Assembly (NCBI GenBank): GCA_036873135.1
Contig: JAPTYO010000002.1
Span: 38,803,452-38,867,451 of the forward strand
DNA: 64,000 bases
Source: Clarkia xantiana subsp. parviflora
Taxonomy: Eukaryota; Streptophyta; Magnoliopsida; Myrtales; Onagraceae
Direction: 5' to 3'
This document shows, piece after piece, positions 11,784-23,600 of this stretch; the first letter of the stretch is position 1, and every line of letters starts with the position of its first letter. Position numbers and translations under genes: made by a program. The notes beneath the pieces are model-generated. The model ran no database searches and was not told the origin of the DNA. It worked only from the letters and a program-made list of their open reading frames with translations.

Positions 11784-11791
11784 TATAAATA
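11784..11791 (+). promoter_or_regulatory. TATA box in the Ogre-like LTR
   Basis: TATAAATA followed about 30 bp on by TTACATTGTAAGGGACAG, a plausible transcription start. The same block is present in the 3' LTR at 28729-28736. Confidence 0.6.
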
Positions 11792-12385
11792 GGGGTCTAG
11801 TTTTACATTGTAAGGGACAGAAAAAAAGACCACAATATCAATAATACATTGTTTCCTCGGGATTCGTGCGTTTTTTGTCATTTTGTGCTTTATTTCAATT
11901 TTTTTTTTCTCTCTGTCAGGAGACTCCCCCAGCCCCGCCCGAGTTGGCCCTATCGCCGGCGGCCCTCCGTGGCCGCCTGTCCGCCGGTGGCCACCGTCGC
12001 TGCCCAGATCTGGCCCTTCCCAGACACCTCCGGCCGGCCCCGTCTCGCCCGGCGTTCGCCACACAGCAGAGACGCATCCACGTCCGCCAGCCCGCCACCG
12101 AGTCCGCGACCACCCTGCCCACGACCTCGCCCCGACGGCCCGCCCAGATTCGACCACCACGCCGGCCCTTCTCTCTCTCTCTCTCTCCCCCCTCTTTTTC
12201 TCTCTCTCTCTCTTCCCCCGACCAGCCTGGCCCGGCCACGACGCCACCTCGCCTCCTCCAGACGGCGAACCCTCTGGACTCCGTCCGGCCTCGATTCCGT
12301 CCGTCCAGCCTCGATTCCGTCCGTCCGTCCCTGCTACAACAGTGCTGCCCCGCTGTTGTTGTTCATCTTCCGCAGGTTTTTTTTC

Positions 12386-12387
<2 letters not shown>

Positions 12388-12442
<55 letters not shown>
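12388..12442. repeat. (ATT)n microsatellite in LTR
   Basis: About 55 bp of uninterrupted ATT/TAT. The homologous tract in the 3' LTR (about 29346-29388) is shorter, so the two LTRs differ here by slippage. Confidence 0.9.
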
Positions 12443-12443
<1 letters not shown>

Positions 12444-12990
12444 TGTTATTATATTATTATTATTGTATTATATTTAATTAGATGTTTAAATGTAATTAGA
12501 TAAATTTGATTAGGTAGAGTGTTAATTATTCAAGTTGTATATATGATTGAATGTGTATTAAGTTGTGTAGGTATTTAAACATGTTAGATAATTTTGGGCT
12601 TTAGATTTTGTCTTAATTAGGACTTGTAGATTATAATTAATTTTTAGATTTAGGTTACTGATTGATAATATTTTTTTGCATATCATAAATTTAATTAAAT
12701 CATGATGTCGTTAGATTAGTCTAATATAGCATGTATTAAAAAATAAAATTGGAAATTAAGTGAACTGAGTACCGATAGGGCGTAGTTAAAAATTGTTTTC
12801 AATTCGTAATAGAACCCCCGAACTCTAATTTCTGATCGTAGACTGATTTAATACCTAGGTGGTTAATTCGTTATTCGCTTAGGTAATTTAGGATTCTAGT
12901 TAGCCTTTTAATTAACTAGTGGCGACTCAATTAAAAATCCACGTTTTCAAAACGTAATTCGCCGTAGGTCATATTTTAGGTCCGACAATT

Positions 12991-13008
12991 TGGCGACTCT
13001 GCTGGGGA
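12991..13008 (+). other. Primer-binding site (tRNA-Arg type)
   Basis: TGGCGACTCTGCTGGGGA, three bases after the LTR. It fits the 3' end of plant tRNA-Arg with one mismatch, the primer reported for Ogre elements. Confidence 0.85.
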
Positions 13009-13314
13009 TAATCGAAGGTTCGGGCTCTTTATATTTGCTTATTTGCCATGTTTTATTTTTTACTCATATTTGACTTTGTCATTCTAACTTGATTGTTTTT
13101 GTGTAATTTCAGGTGTGGAGTTAATTTTTTATTACTGACTATTTTTCTTTATTGGATTATGCATTATTTGTATTTGCACACACCACTTTAGTGTAATGAC
13201 CAAAACGCCTAAAACCCAGGGCGACTAGGAACCCCAGTACGGTACGACCGGAGCGGCTGGGCCGCCAGTACGGCTCGGAAAAACTCTACTCGCTTGCGAA
13301 GGTCTTATGATCCA
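13009..13314 (+). other. Leader of the Ogre-like element
   Basis: No coding region. It includes a GC-rich, partly self-complementary stretch (13220-13280) that could fold. It ends where element C is inserted. Confidence 0.5.
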
Positions 13315-14072
13315 TGTTAGGTTCCAAAGTCTCGGGTCAACGGGCGGTCGACCTGAGCCTTGTCCCTCACTGGAGATGTTGCGGATTCGGTACTCTTGAG
13401 TCTTGTCGTCCTAGCTCGTATCTTTCTGTCCTTCGCCTTCACTTCTCTTCTCGCCCTGCAAGAGGGGCAATACCAGGCACAGAGGGGGGGGGGGGGGTGG
13501 TGCCTGATGTACCCTCTCCGATGCCTAAGTCAGTACGGTATTTGTAGAGAGATAAAGCTAGAGAGATGTCAGAGCTAAATTATGCAATTTGCCAAGATGA
13601 TCAAATGAATGGTGGAGGAGTTGTATTTATAGGCAACGGTGTCATTAAGGTGACTTAATGACACGTTAACCTTTAAACACAATTAATTAGTCCTTAATCA
13701 TGTAATTAAGACCTTAGGGTACGGAGAAGGTTGGCGGAAATGAACCGAGTATGGGAGTCGGAAAATGGTGTCGGGGCCCTTGGGGGGAAGGGAAATCCGA
13801 CCCCCAAGGGTAGGGGTTGGGTGTGGCCACCCAACCCCTCCTAGGGGAGATCGGGTTGGCCCACCCGATCTCCCTTAGGGGAGATCGGGTGTGACCACCC
13901 GACCTCACCTCGGTGAGTTTAACTTGGCCCGGACGAGTATTTTGGCCTCGTCCGGACCGTTGGTGTTTCCGCGGGGTGTTTGGGTCGAAGTTTCGATTTA
14001 CAATCATTAACGGGGTGATAAAAATAAAACGATTTGTTAGTCAACGGGTTCAAATTGGGCGTATATCCATCA
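13315..14072 (-). repeat. 3' LTR of element C
   Basis: 758 bp, plus reading TGTTAGGTTCC to ATATCCATCA, adjoining a purine-rich tract on the minus strand (GACTCGGGGGCATG). It carries three GC-rich inverted-repeat units at about 13810-13915 and a minus-strand TATAAATA near 13626. Confidence 0.9.
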
Positions 14073-16261
14073 CATGCCCCCGAGTCAACCAATGGCCTGA
14101 CCCTTGATTGACTCTATTTTAGGATGGTATGACACGCGCAATTTGAAGCCGGAATTTTACCTTTTGTCTGAATCCTTACTTACCCTTGGGTGTCTGTCTC
14201 TGACTCTGCCCCCTGTCTTCTAAGATAGAGGAATTGCAAATGTCAGTATAGCGCGGACACGCGTCCAAGCACGTGTCCGTCTGGGATGGAAGTAATAAAT
14301 TCAATATTGTCCCGAGCTCATACTCGGAAAATATATGCGTGTCTGGGGATGCAAAATGAATACGGCTAAATGAGTCCATGCTTCAATCTTATGCCGGGGT
14401 AAGCCTAAGTGGAGAAAATTTTTAATTTTGGTCCAAAATTTTCTAAGTATAGGATACTTAAAAAACAAGCCTATAGGATATTGCCTTGAGTGAACATGGA
14501 TGTATCATGAACATGAAAATGTGTACTAGCATACATGCAAGTAGGAACACAAGTATGGGAGTGGGTGTAGACATGCTGCGATTGTAGTCATGAATGTATG
14601 CATGAATATATGGCGGCCATGTGCATGGACGTCTAAATGTTTGAACGCACGGGAGTGTGCACGTGGGCATGCATATGAGTGCAAGCATGAACATGTATGT
14701 ATGTATGGACGGGTTGTGAGTATAAGCATGAGTGATGACATTGATGTACCTGTAGATGTTAATCATGAATATGAGCATAAGTGCAAGGGTGAGAGCATAG
14801 ACCTCTCCTTTACTTGAGGGTGGGAACTCTGCCACTCAATGGGACACAACGTTCCGCCTCCCTCGTACTAGCGCGAGCATTGTCCTTTAACCTCGACCTT
14901 CGGCATGTGTAACATTTTTCCTTCATTTGTTGGAGCGTGTGTATATCTCTTGACCTTTACCCTGCAATTTGTTCCCCATAAAAATGAGGGTGAAAATGCT
15001 TACAAGCTTTCTTCTTACCCACCGTGAGCGAAAAGGTCTATTGACATGTGTTAAGGGTTGACCCTTCCTTCGGATGTGTTGGAGCGTTGCTCCATTTGGG
15101 GAAGTTAAAAGTTCGCCCTCTTTGTGACACTCTGGGATTTGTTCCCTTGGATAAGTCTCTTGGGTTGTGGTTTTGCTTCCGTAACTTGATTGGTGTTAAG
15201 GTTGCCCCCGTAGTAGGTGTATCTCGCCCCTCCATGAGTAAGGGTCGATCTTTGTGTTGGTCGCTCGTATAGATGACTCACTTTTGGGAAGCTTTCTTCT
15301 TCAGACAGGGAGACCGTTGAATCGAATGAGAGGGGAGAAACCTCTAGTTCTGCCTATCAGGCCAAGAAATTTTCTAAGTCAGGGAAGGCTGCTAATGCTT
15401 CCGGTATGTTCTCATTCCATTCTCTTTTCTCTGTGATATACTTATGATTGTTCTCATGTTGCTTCCTTCTTGTTGTTAGGGCGTTCGCCCTTGGTTACCG
15501 AATGGGTTCTTGCGGTGGGCGAGAGTTCAAGTCAATCTAAATCCAAGGCGTGGAAACCTGACTCTGAGGTCGGGCCCTCGGCTGCCAAGGAGAAGGAAAC
15601 CGCGAGGGGCTCTCCTTCAAGTGCCTCCTTGCTGACTCCCTCTCATGATAAGGAGGTAAGGTTGAAGAGGCGCCCTCTTTACTTGACAAAGGGAAACAAC
15701 CTGTGGCTGGCGATGGGGTGATCATAGGTCTTGATGTCTCTTCTCTATCCTCTGTCCCCCAGCCGAGGGGTCGAGTCTCAGGTTCATTTCATCTTCATGT
15801 AGATTTGATGACTTTCGAAGGTGTCTTTGGATTTCCTATGGGTTATGTTATTAACCCCTGCGTTGAAAATTTTTCTTTTGGTGATGGGTGTGATCATCGC
15901 CTTTCGTTGAGGTTCCTTTCTCTTGCCATTGCTCTGATTAAGATAGCAAATTCTTGCTTGGGAGTTTGGTGGAGACTGTTCTTGAGTTAGCTTCTACTAG
16001 TATCGTAGTTGTGATCGTTGTGGGGATCGTGTTGTTATATGCCCTCAATAGTGCTTGTCGTGATTCTTTGCTTCATGGTTGATTTCATGAGATATGGAGG
16101 TTGTCTTCATAATGAGGACGTCTCCTATCTAGTATCCCCCAGTGGGTTGAAATATAAGTGCCTACCTTTGATGAGCATATGAACAGTGTTGTTTTTCCCT
16201 TTTTCATGAATCTCCTTTTGAGGTTGGGTGTTGGCTCTTTAGGTTTGTGGTGGACTTGATG
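14073..16261 (-). other. Non-coding internal region of C, first part
   Basis: I find no credible protein. It includes a stretch rich in ATG/CAT words (14480-14790), which creates long overlapping spurious frames, and a short segment (15480-16000) conserved with G (56800-57330) but not recognisable as a known family. Confidence 0.55.
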
Positions 16262-16402
16262 GTCTTGGTGTGTGGATATGATAGCCACTTCGCACTGTGT
16301 GGACATGATAGCCACTTCAGGGTATGTGGACATGATAGCCACTTCAGGGTATGTGGACATGATAGCCACTTCAGGGTATGTGGACATGATAGCCACATCA
16401 CG
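16262..16402. repeat. 27-bp tandem repeat in C
   Basis: About five copies of a unit containing TGTGGACATGATAGCCACTT. The homologous array in G (57630-57895) has about nine copies. Twenty-seven is a multiple of three, so all frames stay open, which explains the repetitive open frames here. Confidence 0.85.
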
Positions 16403-16904
16403 ATGTATGGAGTTGTGCTTGACGATGTTCAAGTCTGATACGGCCATAGGTCACGCGAGGGCGACGTGCAGGACAATAACGTTTTTCGGAGGTTGCTTTG
16501 TGCGACCTGTAAGGCAATTCCTCTTCTTGATGGGTCGAGTTTATTTTGAGAGCCTTGAACTTTGGATTTCATATCTTTTCTATCCTTCTTGGTGGTGTTG
16601 GGTTCCTTCGAGATAGTTCTCTTGACTTGTGATATGGATGGTAGGATAACTCGTTACTTTTCATGATAACCTCTTGTACTTCTGTATATGATCCTTTAGT
16701 CATGGACTTCTCCTTTGTATATGCTTTCCTTTACTTATCTTTCTTTTGTGTTTTCCTTCACATCATACCTGCCATCTCATCATGAACAAACATTATGTGT
16801 TCTTCATACAACTTTACTTTGCAATTATTTTCTCATGGGATCCTTCTTAGTATGGTGCAATGATCTCTTCTGATACCCTTTAAATGATATATACGATACT
16901 TCTA

Positions 16905-17725
16905 GACCAAAGATACGCTTTTGGTGGGCGTCGAAAACTGTTCACGAGATACGCTCTCGGAGGGCACCAGTCGTTAGACCAAAGATACGCTCTTGGTGGG
17001 CGTCGAATCTGTTCACGAGATACGCTCTCGGAAGGCACCAGTAGTTAGACCAAAGATACGCTCTTGGTGGGCGTCGAAACTGTTCGCGAGATACGCTCTC
17101 GGAGGGCGTCGAAACTGTTCACGAGATACGCTCCCGGAGGGCACCAGTAGTTAGACCAAAGATACGCTCTTGGTGGGCGTCGAAACTGTTCACGAGATAC
17201 GCTCCCGGAGGGCGTCGAAACTGTTCACGAGATACGCTCCCGGAGGGCACCAGTAGTTAGACCAAAGATACGCTCTTGGTGGGCGTCGAAGCTGGTAGTT
17301 TGAAATCTACCTCAAGATACGCTCTTGGGGGCGTCGAATCTGGTAGTTTGAAATCTACCTCAAGATACACTCTTGGGGGCGTCGAATCTGGTAGTTTGAA
17401 ATCTACCTCAAGATACGCTCCTGGGGGCGTCGAAGGTCGTAGTTTTAGAAACTACTCTCAAGATACGCTCTTGGGGGCGTCGAAATTCGTAGTTTTTGGA
17501 AACCACTCTCAAGATACGCTCTTGGTGCGTCGAAAGTCGTAGTATAGAAACTACTCTCAAGATACGCTCTTGGGAGCGTCGAAGGTCGTAGTATGAACAC
17601 TACTCTCAAGATACGCTCTTGGGGGCGTCGAAGGTCGTAGTATAAAAACTACTCTCAAGATACACTCTTGGGGGCGTCGATGGTCGTAGTATAAAAACTA
17701 CTCTCAAGATATGCTCTTGTGGTCA
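16905..17725. repeat. Compound hairpin repeat array in C
   Basis: Two related tandem arrays. The first (to about 17275) has ~70-bp units alternating CCAAAGATACGCTCTTGG and CGAGATACGCTCTCG. The second has ~48-bp units pairing CAAGATACGCTCTTG with GTAGT/ACTAC or GGTAG/CTACC hairpins. Stem sequence varies between units while pairing is mostly kept; loops are TACGC. Confidence 0.85.
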
Positions 17726-18210
17726 TACCGCCTTTCATATTTGGCCATTGAAGGCCCCTCGTTCATTTTCCTTGTTGGGTACCCCTTATGCTTGGGGCTC
17801 CCTTGTCTGCTTGTTTGAATGCGATGAGTGTCCCTTGTAGGATTTACTCTTTCTCATGCTTGCTTGTTTCAGTCACAGGCATGGTTTGGATAATGCCTTT
17901 GTCGGATGTATCTTTAGAGGTTGGGTGGAGAGCTTTTGCTTTGGGTGGGTGAGGGTGATTTCCGTTCTCTTGATAACTAGGATGTGGCAGTGTTTGTATC
18001 CTAGGGGTGCTTGTAAATTCTTTCCCCCCCCCCCCTTCCTTGTGTTTTTTAGGAAAAACACTTCTGCGGTGATGATATAGTAGGAGTAATGTATCTTGGA
18101 AGGGATTGTATTTAGGTTGAAAAGCTCTCTCATAGAATGGTGTCTTGAGTTGTTAATCTCTTAGGTGTGTTTCAGACTAGTCAATCTGATCCATGCTCTT
18201 TGCTCGGGCA

Positions 18211-18211
<1 letters not shown>

Positions 18212-18257
<46 letters not shown>
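18212..18257. repeat. 46-G homopolymer run
   Basis: An unbroken run of 46 G. The homologous site in G (60112-60118) has only seven. It is either strong slippage or an assembly or sequencing artefact; Pro-rich minus-strand frames here are meaningless. Confidence 0.95.
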
Positions 18258-20340
18258 CTGACCGGGCTGTGATAATCTTCTTGAAGTGTTGTGGCACTTA
18301 GTGTGCTTTGCCTTTTCCTTTACATTGGAGTATTCTTCAATGCCTTTAGGGAGTGTCACATTGGTCATGCTCCTCCCACCTTGAGTGTTGATTATAGACT
18401 TCCTTTGAATTAGGACTTGAATCTAAAAAGGATGTTTTCCTTTAGGTTTGCAGGTGATGCTCCATGATTTTCCATGGGTTTGCCCCCGTATTGGCTATTC
18501 CTTGTTGGATAACTTCATTAGAGGCTGCATTTGTATTGCGTACGTATACGTGTTTGAGGTGTGTTGAGCTGACAAGTCCCTCCTTATTTATTTTGTCATA
18601 ACCTTCATTCATCATGTGTTCGACGTATGGCCTTAAAGGCGGGATATTTTTCTAGTGCCCCTTTTATCGAGGTTCTCCTTTTGGTGGGATGCCATAGTCA
18701 AATGTCTTATCATTTGTAGACAAGGTGGTTGATCAGGATGTGTGTCTAGTGTGAGGTTCGATCTTGAAACCTTACCCCCCAAGCTTTTGAGCTCTTCGTT
18801 GGTTGATCTTGTAAAATTGTTATCATGCTCTAAGGCTCTTGATAGGAGATGTATCTCCTTTTTCATACTCTAGTTGTTGCACTATTTATTTTGCTAATCT
18901 TGCATCTTTAGAGTTTCTCTCTTGGTGCGTGACTTCAATGACTGGATTTTCTACCGATGTTTGTTTTGTTAGGACTTGTATCCTTGGCTGCCTTCCTTTC
19001 TTGTGCAATGGCGAGGGAGTGTTTATGAACACTCAAATGTGTCGTACTTGGTAGAGGTATGCGCCTAATCTTTAGGGCGCAGTCTTGAATCTTCGTGTAC
19101 CTATCTTTGACGAACATGTTATTCATTGCATATATAATACGGAGTCCAAGGATCTCCGAGTTAGGATCATGTTTTGAGAACAGAGACATAGTCATCTATT
19201 AGATAACCTCTTTATCTACGGAGTTTATTTTTGCAAGGATAAATGCAAGGATACTTGTAAGGATATGTGTTCCATCCTTGTTCCTGGTTCATTTGCAGTG
19301 CTATGTCCCTAATGGGTGTGTTGATGTTCTGACCACCTTTACTAGTAGGGGGTCCTTTGGTCTTAGGTATGCCTGACTCTTCTCTAATATCATCAATAGT
19401 TTGCCTTTGAAGGTGGGCGTTGTCTATGTGATATGGTTTCCTCCATTTTTGGACGGATGAGTTCGCGGCTACCCCCTCTTATGCTAATGGGCGTTTGTGG
19501 GGAGGGCATGTTGCGACTGGTGCCCCCCTTGCATACCAATGCCAGATGGGATCCTTTGACGGACTTGGCCCTAGGATGCTTAGTGGAAGGTTATAGTAGG
19601 GGTAATCCTTTGTGGCCTTCATGGTAGTTCCTCTATAGGTTGTTGGGAGTGCTCGACTTATTTTTGGAAGTGAACCATCCATCTTGGTGATCTTTCCCAG
19701 AGTCTTGACCTTATAGGTGCCCTTTGAGATTGAGAAATATGTTCCTTGTGTATCTCTTGGATGGCGGCGGCGTTTTATGGACTCTTCTAGTAGTCCACCT
19801 GTGTATATATATATCATGGAGCCCGAAGGCGTCCAGTATGGTCATTCTTGGAAAACATGTTGATATCAAGTATCAAAATCTACCCCTTTTAGGGAGTTGA
19901 CTTGTTATGGAGTTAAATTAAATAAGAGGATATGGGAAGGATATGGGTGTGGGGGTGTTGATATCCCCTGCTTCCTTGGTAATGCAACTGTCTTCCTCCA
20001 TTAGTCTGTGTGTATTCCTTCCACTTGAGGAATATAAGGTCGCATCCTTGCAAGGCGGACTAGGTGGAGGTGTATCCTTCATGTATGCTATGTGCGATCT
20101 CACTCTACTACGTCTCTCCATGAGACTTCCCATTGTAGTAGCTATGTGCTAACGTGGTGTGGTATTCTATGAGTCCCCTGTTCAAATTCTTGTCTTTTCA
20201 ACTCCTCCCCTGTCCTAGGGGGATGTGTGCCAAGGGTTGTCATGCACAAGGGGTTTGGACCTGTCGTGCTGTATCATGGGTAGGTGGTTGCCTTGTTGTG
20301 TTGTTGGGACTATGTCCCTCCCTTTGAGCTTTCCTTGGGG
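18258..20340 (-). other. Non-coding internal region of C, second part
   Basis: Homologous to 60119-62470 of element G but lacking the ~280-bp protease remnant present in G. No coding sequence is recognisable here. Confidence 0.55.
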
Positions 20341-20347
20341 ATGTCCT

Positions 20348-21185
20348 TTAGTCATGTCCGTAGTGATACGGACTGTATGTGTACATTTCCAGGGTGGATG
20401 TTGAAACTCCTATATCCTTGTTGGTCTGGCATGTATGTCCTCTCTTAGTGCGGTGTATGTCCCTGTTGGGGTACTTGGTTGAATTCCTGCCTCCTTGGAG
20501 GTCTTGCCTGTCTATCTGCCCCCAGAGGGGTGTATGCCCTGGCATCCTGCTGTGTCTGTTGTTGCCTTGGAGGCACAGACTACTGCCTTCCCTCTGGGGG
20601 TGGCCTTTGGTTGTCTCTCCTTTGTTCTTCTCGCTGCCCTGTTCGAGGGTGCGAGTGGTGTTCTTCTTCAGGGACTTGTTCTTCCTCATGAACTTCTTCT
20701 TCTTCATGCTGGTGTTGCCTTCTCTGCCTGTTCCTCAGAGTCTCTCTATAGGCTAGCAGCTCATCCAATGCGTTCATCAACCTTGGAGTCACTGTCTGTG
20801 CTCCTTGCGAGTATGTGGGCCTTATGTTGGTTGTGTGGGCATGATTCATTCCTTTGAGTCAGTATTCCATATGGATACCCTTGAGGTTGTGCCTCATAGT
20901 AGTACCCCTGTGGAGGTGCCGTGTATTGGGATGGCACTCCTTGTTGCCCCCCTGTCCCTGTGGCTTCCTAGTCAATGGAGTTGAAGCTGTGGAAGCCTCC
21001 TAGCCAGCTGGGCGTGAAGGTCCTCCTCCCTGCTTGTTAGGCTGGGGTGCCTGTGGGGCTACCTGAGGCTCTGGGTGTGCAGGCTGTTTCTCTGGGTTGG
21101 GCTGCCTTGCTGGAGGTATAGGCTGTCTTTCTTGCCTATTGCCCCCAGGTGGGCGATTATCTCTAGACATTAAGTTGTTCGTCAT
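20348..21185 (-). pseudogene. Gag N-terminal remnant of element C
   Basis: Minus-strand Pro/Gln/Arg-rich open frames beginning just inside the PBS (first ATG at 21185). They include a MNALDELLAYRETLRN helix near 20770, clearly related to LEELLAFREML of element F's gag. A Glu/His-rich tract follows. The gag domain, knuckle and everything downstream are missing. G lacks about 470 bp of this segment. Confidence 0.6.
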
Positions 21186-21217
21186 CGCTCTCGTGATTGC
21201 CAGGCTTTCTGTTCGAA

Positions 21218-21234
21218 GCCCACGGACAGCGCCA
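21218..21234 (-). other. Primer-binding site of element C
   Basis: Minus-strand TGGCGCTGTCCGTGGGC, a two-change variant of the site in G (TGGCGCCGTCTGTGGGC). Confidence 0.75.
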
Positions 21235-21236
21235 AG

Positions 21237-21955
21237 TGTTAGGTTCCAAAGTCTCGGGTCAACGGGCGGTCGATCTGAGCCTTGTCCCTCACTGGAGATG
21301 TTGCGGATTCGGTACTCTTGAGTCTTGTCGTCCTAGCTCGTATCTTTCTGTCCTTCGCCTTCACTTCTCTTCTCGCCCTGCAAGAGAGGCAATACCAGGC
21401 ACAGAGGGGGGGGGTGGTGCCTGATGTACCCTCTCCGATGCCTAAGTCAGTACGGTATTTGTAGAGAGATAAAGCTAGAGAGATGTCAGAGCTAAATTAT
21501 GCAATTTGCCAAGATGATCAAATGAATAGTGGAGGAGTTGTATTTATAGGCAACGGTGTCATTAAGGTGACTTAATGACATCGTTAACCTTTAAACACAA
21601 TTAATTAGTCCTTAATCACGTAATTAAGACCTTAGGGTACGGAGAAGGTTGGCGGAAATGAACCGAGTATGGGAGTCGGAAAATGGTGTCGGGGCCCTTG
21701 GGGGGAAGGGAAATCCGACCCCCAAGGGTAGGGGTTGGGTGGCACACCCAACCCCTCCTAGGGGAGGTCGGGTGTGGCCACCCGACCTCACCTAGGTGAG
21801 TTTAACTTGGCCCGGACGAGTATTTTGGCCTCGTCCGGACCGTTGGTGTTTCCGCGGGGTGTTTGGGTCGAAGTTTCGATTTACAATCATTAACGGGGTG
21901 ATAAAAATAAAACGATTTGGTAGTCAATGGGTTCAAATTGGGCGTATATCCATCA
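21237..21955 (-). repeat. 5' LTR of element C
   Basis: 719-bp partner of 13315-14072, very similar but with two instead of three GC-rich inverted-repeat units (21730-21800) and a shorter G run near 21405. Confidence 0.9.
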
Positions 21956-22079
21956 CACCCTATAATGGGGTGAGGAAACCACCTTGTCGGGAACCTATCA
22001 GTGGAACCTACCTTTTAGAGCAAAACCACACATTTTTTTTACCCCCTAACATGATCTGTTTTTTGTTGTAAATGTTATC

Positions 22080-22304
22080 ATGCGACTCTTTATATAGATT
22101 TTAGTTCTCATGCATTCATCTCATTGCATTTAAAAAAAAAAAAATTTGCTAAGTAGTTAGTCATTTAGTTATAAAAAATTCTTTCCAAACATGCATTTTG
22201 TATGCATTGTCTTTTTTTCCATTTAAAAAAAAAAAAAAATTTAGGAAAATTTGTAATTCCGCTTTAACTATTAGAGCTTCCTTTCGAACATGCATTTCAT
22301 ATGC

Positions 22305-22349
<45 letters not shown>

Positions 22350-23600
22350 CTTACCTGAATTTTTATTTTTAACATGTGTTTTGTACGCATTATTTTTGAA
22401 AAAAAAAACCTTTTCAGGAAAGTTGTAACTTTGGTTAGTGTATTGTATATGCATTGCTTAAAAACAAAAAAACATGAAAAAAAAAAAAACAAACAAAAAA
22501 TTTTAGGAAAATTTGTAATTCCGCTTTAACTGTTAGAGCTTCCAATTTCGAACGTGCATTCCATATGCATCATTTAAAAAAAAAACTTTTAACTAAATTG
22601 TTTTGTTTTAATAATGCATCCAATATGCATTAATTTAAAAAAACATTTTAGATAAACCGTAAGCTCCTTTAGTTCTATGGCTCTTTGTTTAAAAAACATT
22701 TTATCTGAATTTTTAATAAAAAAAAACATGCATATCATATGCATTATTTTCGAAAAAAAACTTTCAGGTAAATTATAATTTTTCTCAATTGTAGAACTTT
22801 TATTTTTAAGTTTGCATCTTGTGTTTATTTTTGTGCATCTCATATGCATCCTTAAATAAAAAAAATAAAAAAAAGCTTTTCGCCTGATACTTAATTTTGA
22901 GCAACCTAGATGCATTGTTTTTTTCTCTCATTAAAAAAAAAAAAAAAACAAATCTTTCCAGGTAACTTGTAAATTATCTTGACTGTAGAACTTTCATCTC
23001 AAGTATGCATCTCATGTGCATCTGTGCATTCTTTTAGGAAAAATAATATGTCGATAGATTGTACACATTCTTAGTCGTAGAACCTTTATTCCATGGGTTG
23101 TTTTCAAAACTACTTACCAGAATGTTTTATTTCAAGCATGTGTTTCATACACATTATTTTTTGGAAAAAACTTTTCATGTAAGTTGTAAAATTTTGTTAG
23201 TGCATTCAATGTGCATCATTTAAAAAAAATTAGGAAAATTTGTAATTCATTTTTGGCCTTTAGAGTTTTTTAAATTCAAACATGAATTGCATATGCATCA
23301 TTTTCAAAAAACATTTTTACCTGATTATTTTTTAAGCAGGCATTCAATATGCATTATTAAAATAAAAAATAAAAAATAAAAACATTTCGGAAAAATTGTG
23401 AGTTTCTTTTTTAGCTATAGAGCTTTCAAATTCACGCATGCATTTCAATTGCATTATTTTAAAAAAAATTCACCTGAAATTTTCATTTTCAAAAATGCAT
23501 TTCATATGCATCATTCAGGTAATATGTTGTAAGTTGTAACTTTCTTAACAGTAGAATTTTAACTTTCGAACATGCATGAGCATTTTTTTGAAAAAAAAAA
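22080..23600. repeat. Degenerate A-rich array with ATGCAT palindromes
   Basis: Diverged ~130-150-bp units in the Ogre-like element. Each has a CATGCATTTCATATGCAT-like double palindrome, a poly-A run of 8-35 bases and a TTTAGGAAAATTTGTAA-like segment. No coding potential; Lys/Phe-rich frames come from the A runs. Confidence 0.75.

Larger units (their letters stand above)
11424..12987 (+). repeat. 5' LTR of the Ogre-like element
   Basis: TGTAAACACTCGATTTTGAC to TTTTAGGTCCGACA; partner at 28369-29935. It contains an AT-rich first part, a TATA box, a very C-rich block (about 11930-12360) with CT runs, and an ATT microsatellite. Long open frames over the C-rich block reflect composition only. Confidence 0.92.
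13315..21955 (-). mobile_element. Gypsy element C, decayed non-autonomous copy
   Basis: Minus-strand element of 8.6 kb: 5' LTR 21237-21955, PBS 21218-21234, gag N-terminal remnant 21185-20348, about 6 kb of non-coding and tandemly repeated DNA, and 3' LTR 13315-14072. It has no protease, RT or integrase. It is a close relative of element G at 54323-63857, with the same arrays in the same order. Flanks are ATCCA on the left and CACCC on the right, so no target duplication is recognised. It lies inside the Ogre-like element just after that element's leader. Confidence 0.88.

Noticed and set aside
11849..12503. Several overlapping ~200-residue Pro/Ser/Arg-rich frames
   Set aside because: They lie in the C-rich and ATT-repeat part of an LTR and recur in the other LTR with altered frames; composition artefact.
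13220..13280. Possible tRNA-like or riboswitch-like fold in the Ogre-like leader
   Set aside because: Only loosely self-complementary; no tRNA boxes or conserved ligand-binding core.
11424..13314. Possible host gene driven by the TATA box at 11784
   Set aside because: The TATA box is inside a duplicated LTR with PBS and TSD; it is the element's own promoter.
14458..14835. 125-residue frame rich in Met, Ile and Thr
   Set aside because: Produced by a CAT/ATG-word-rich stretch; three overlapping frames on both strands are equally open, and the copy in G (55760-56125) shows no protein-level constraint.
18177..18368. Polyproline protein on the minus strand
   Set aside because: Translation of the 46-G homopolymer.
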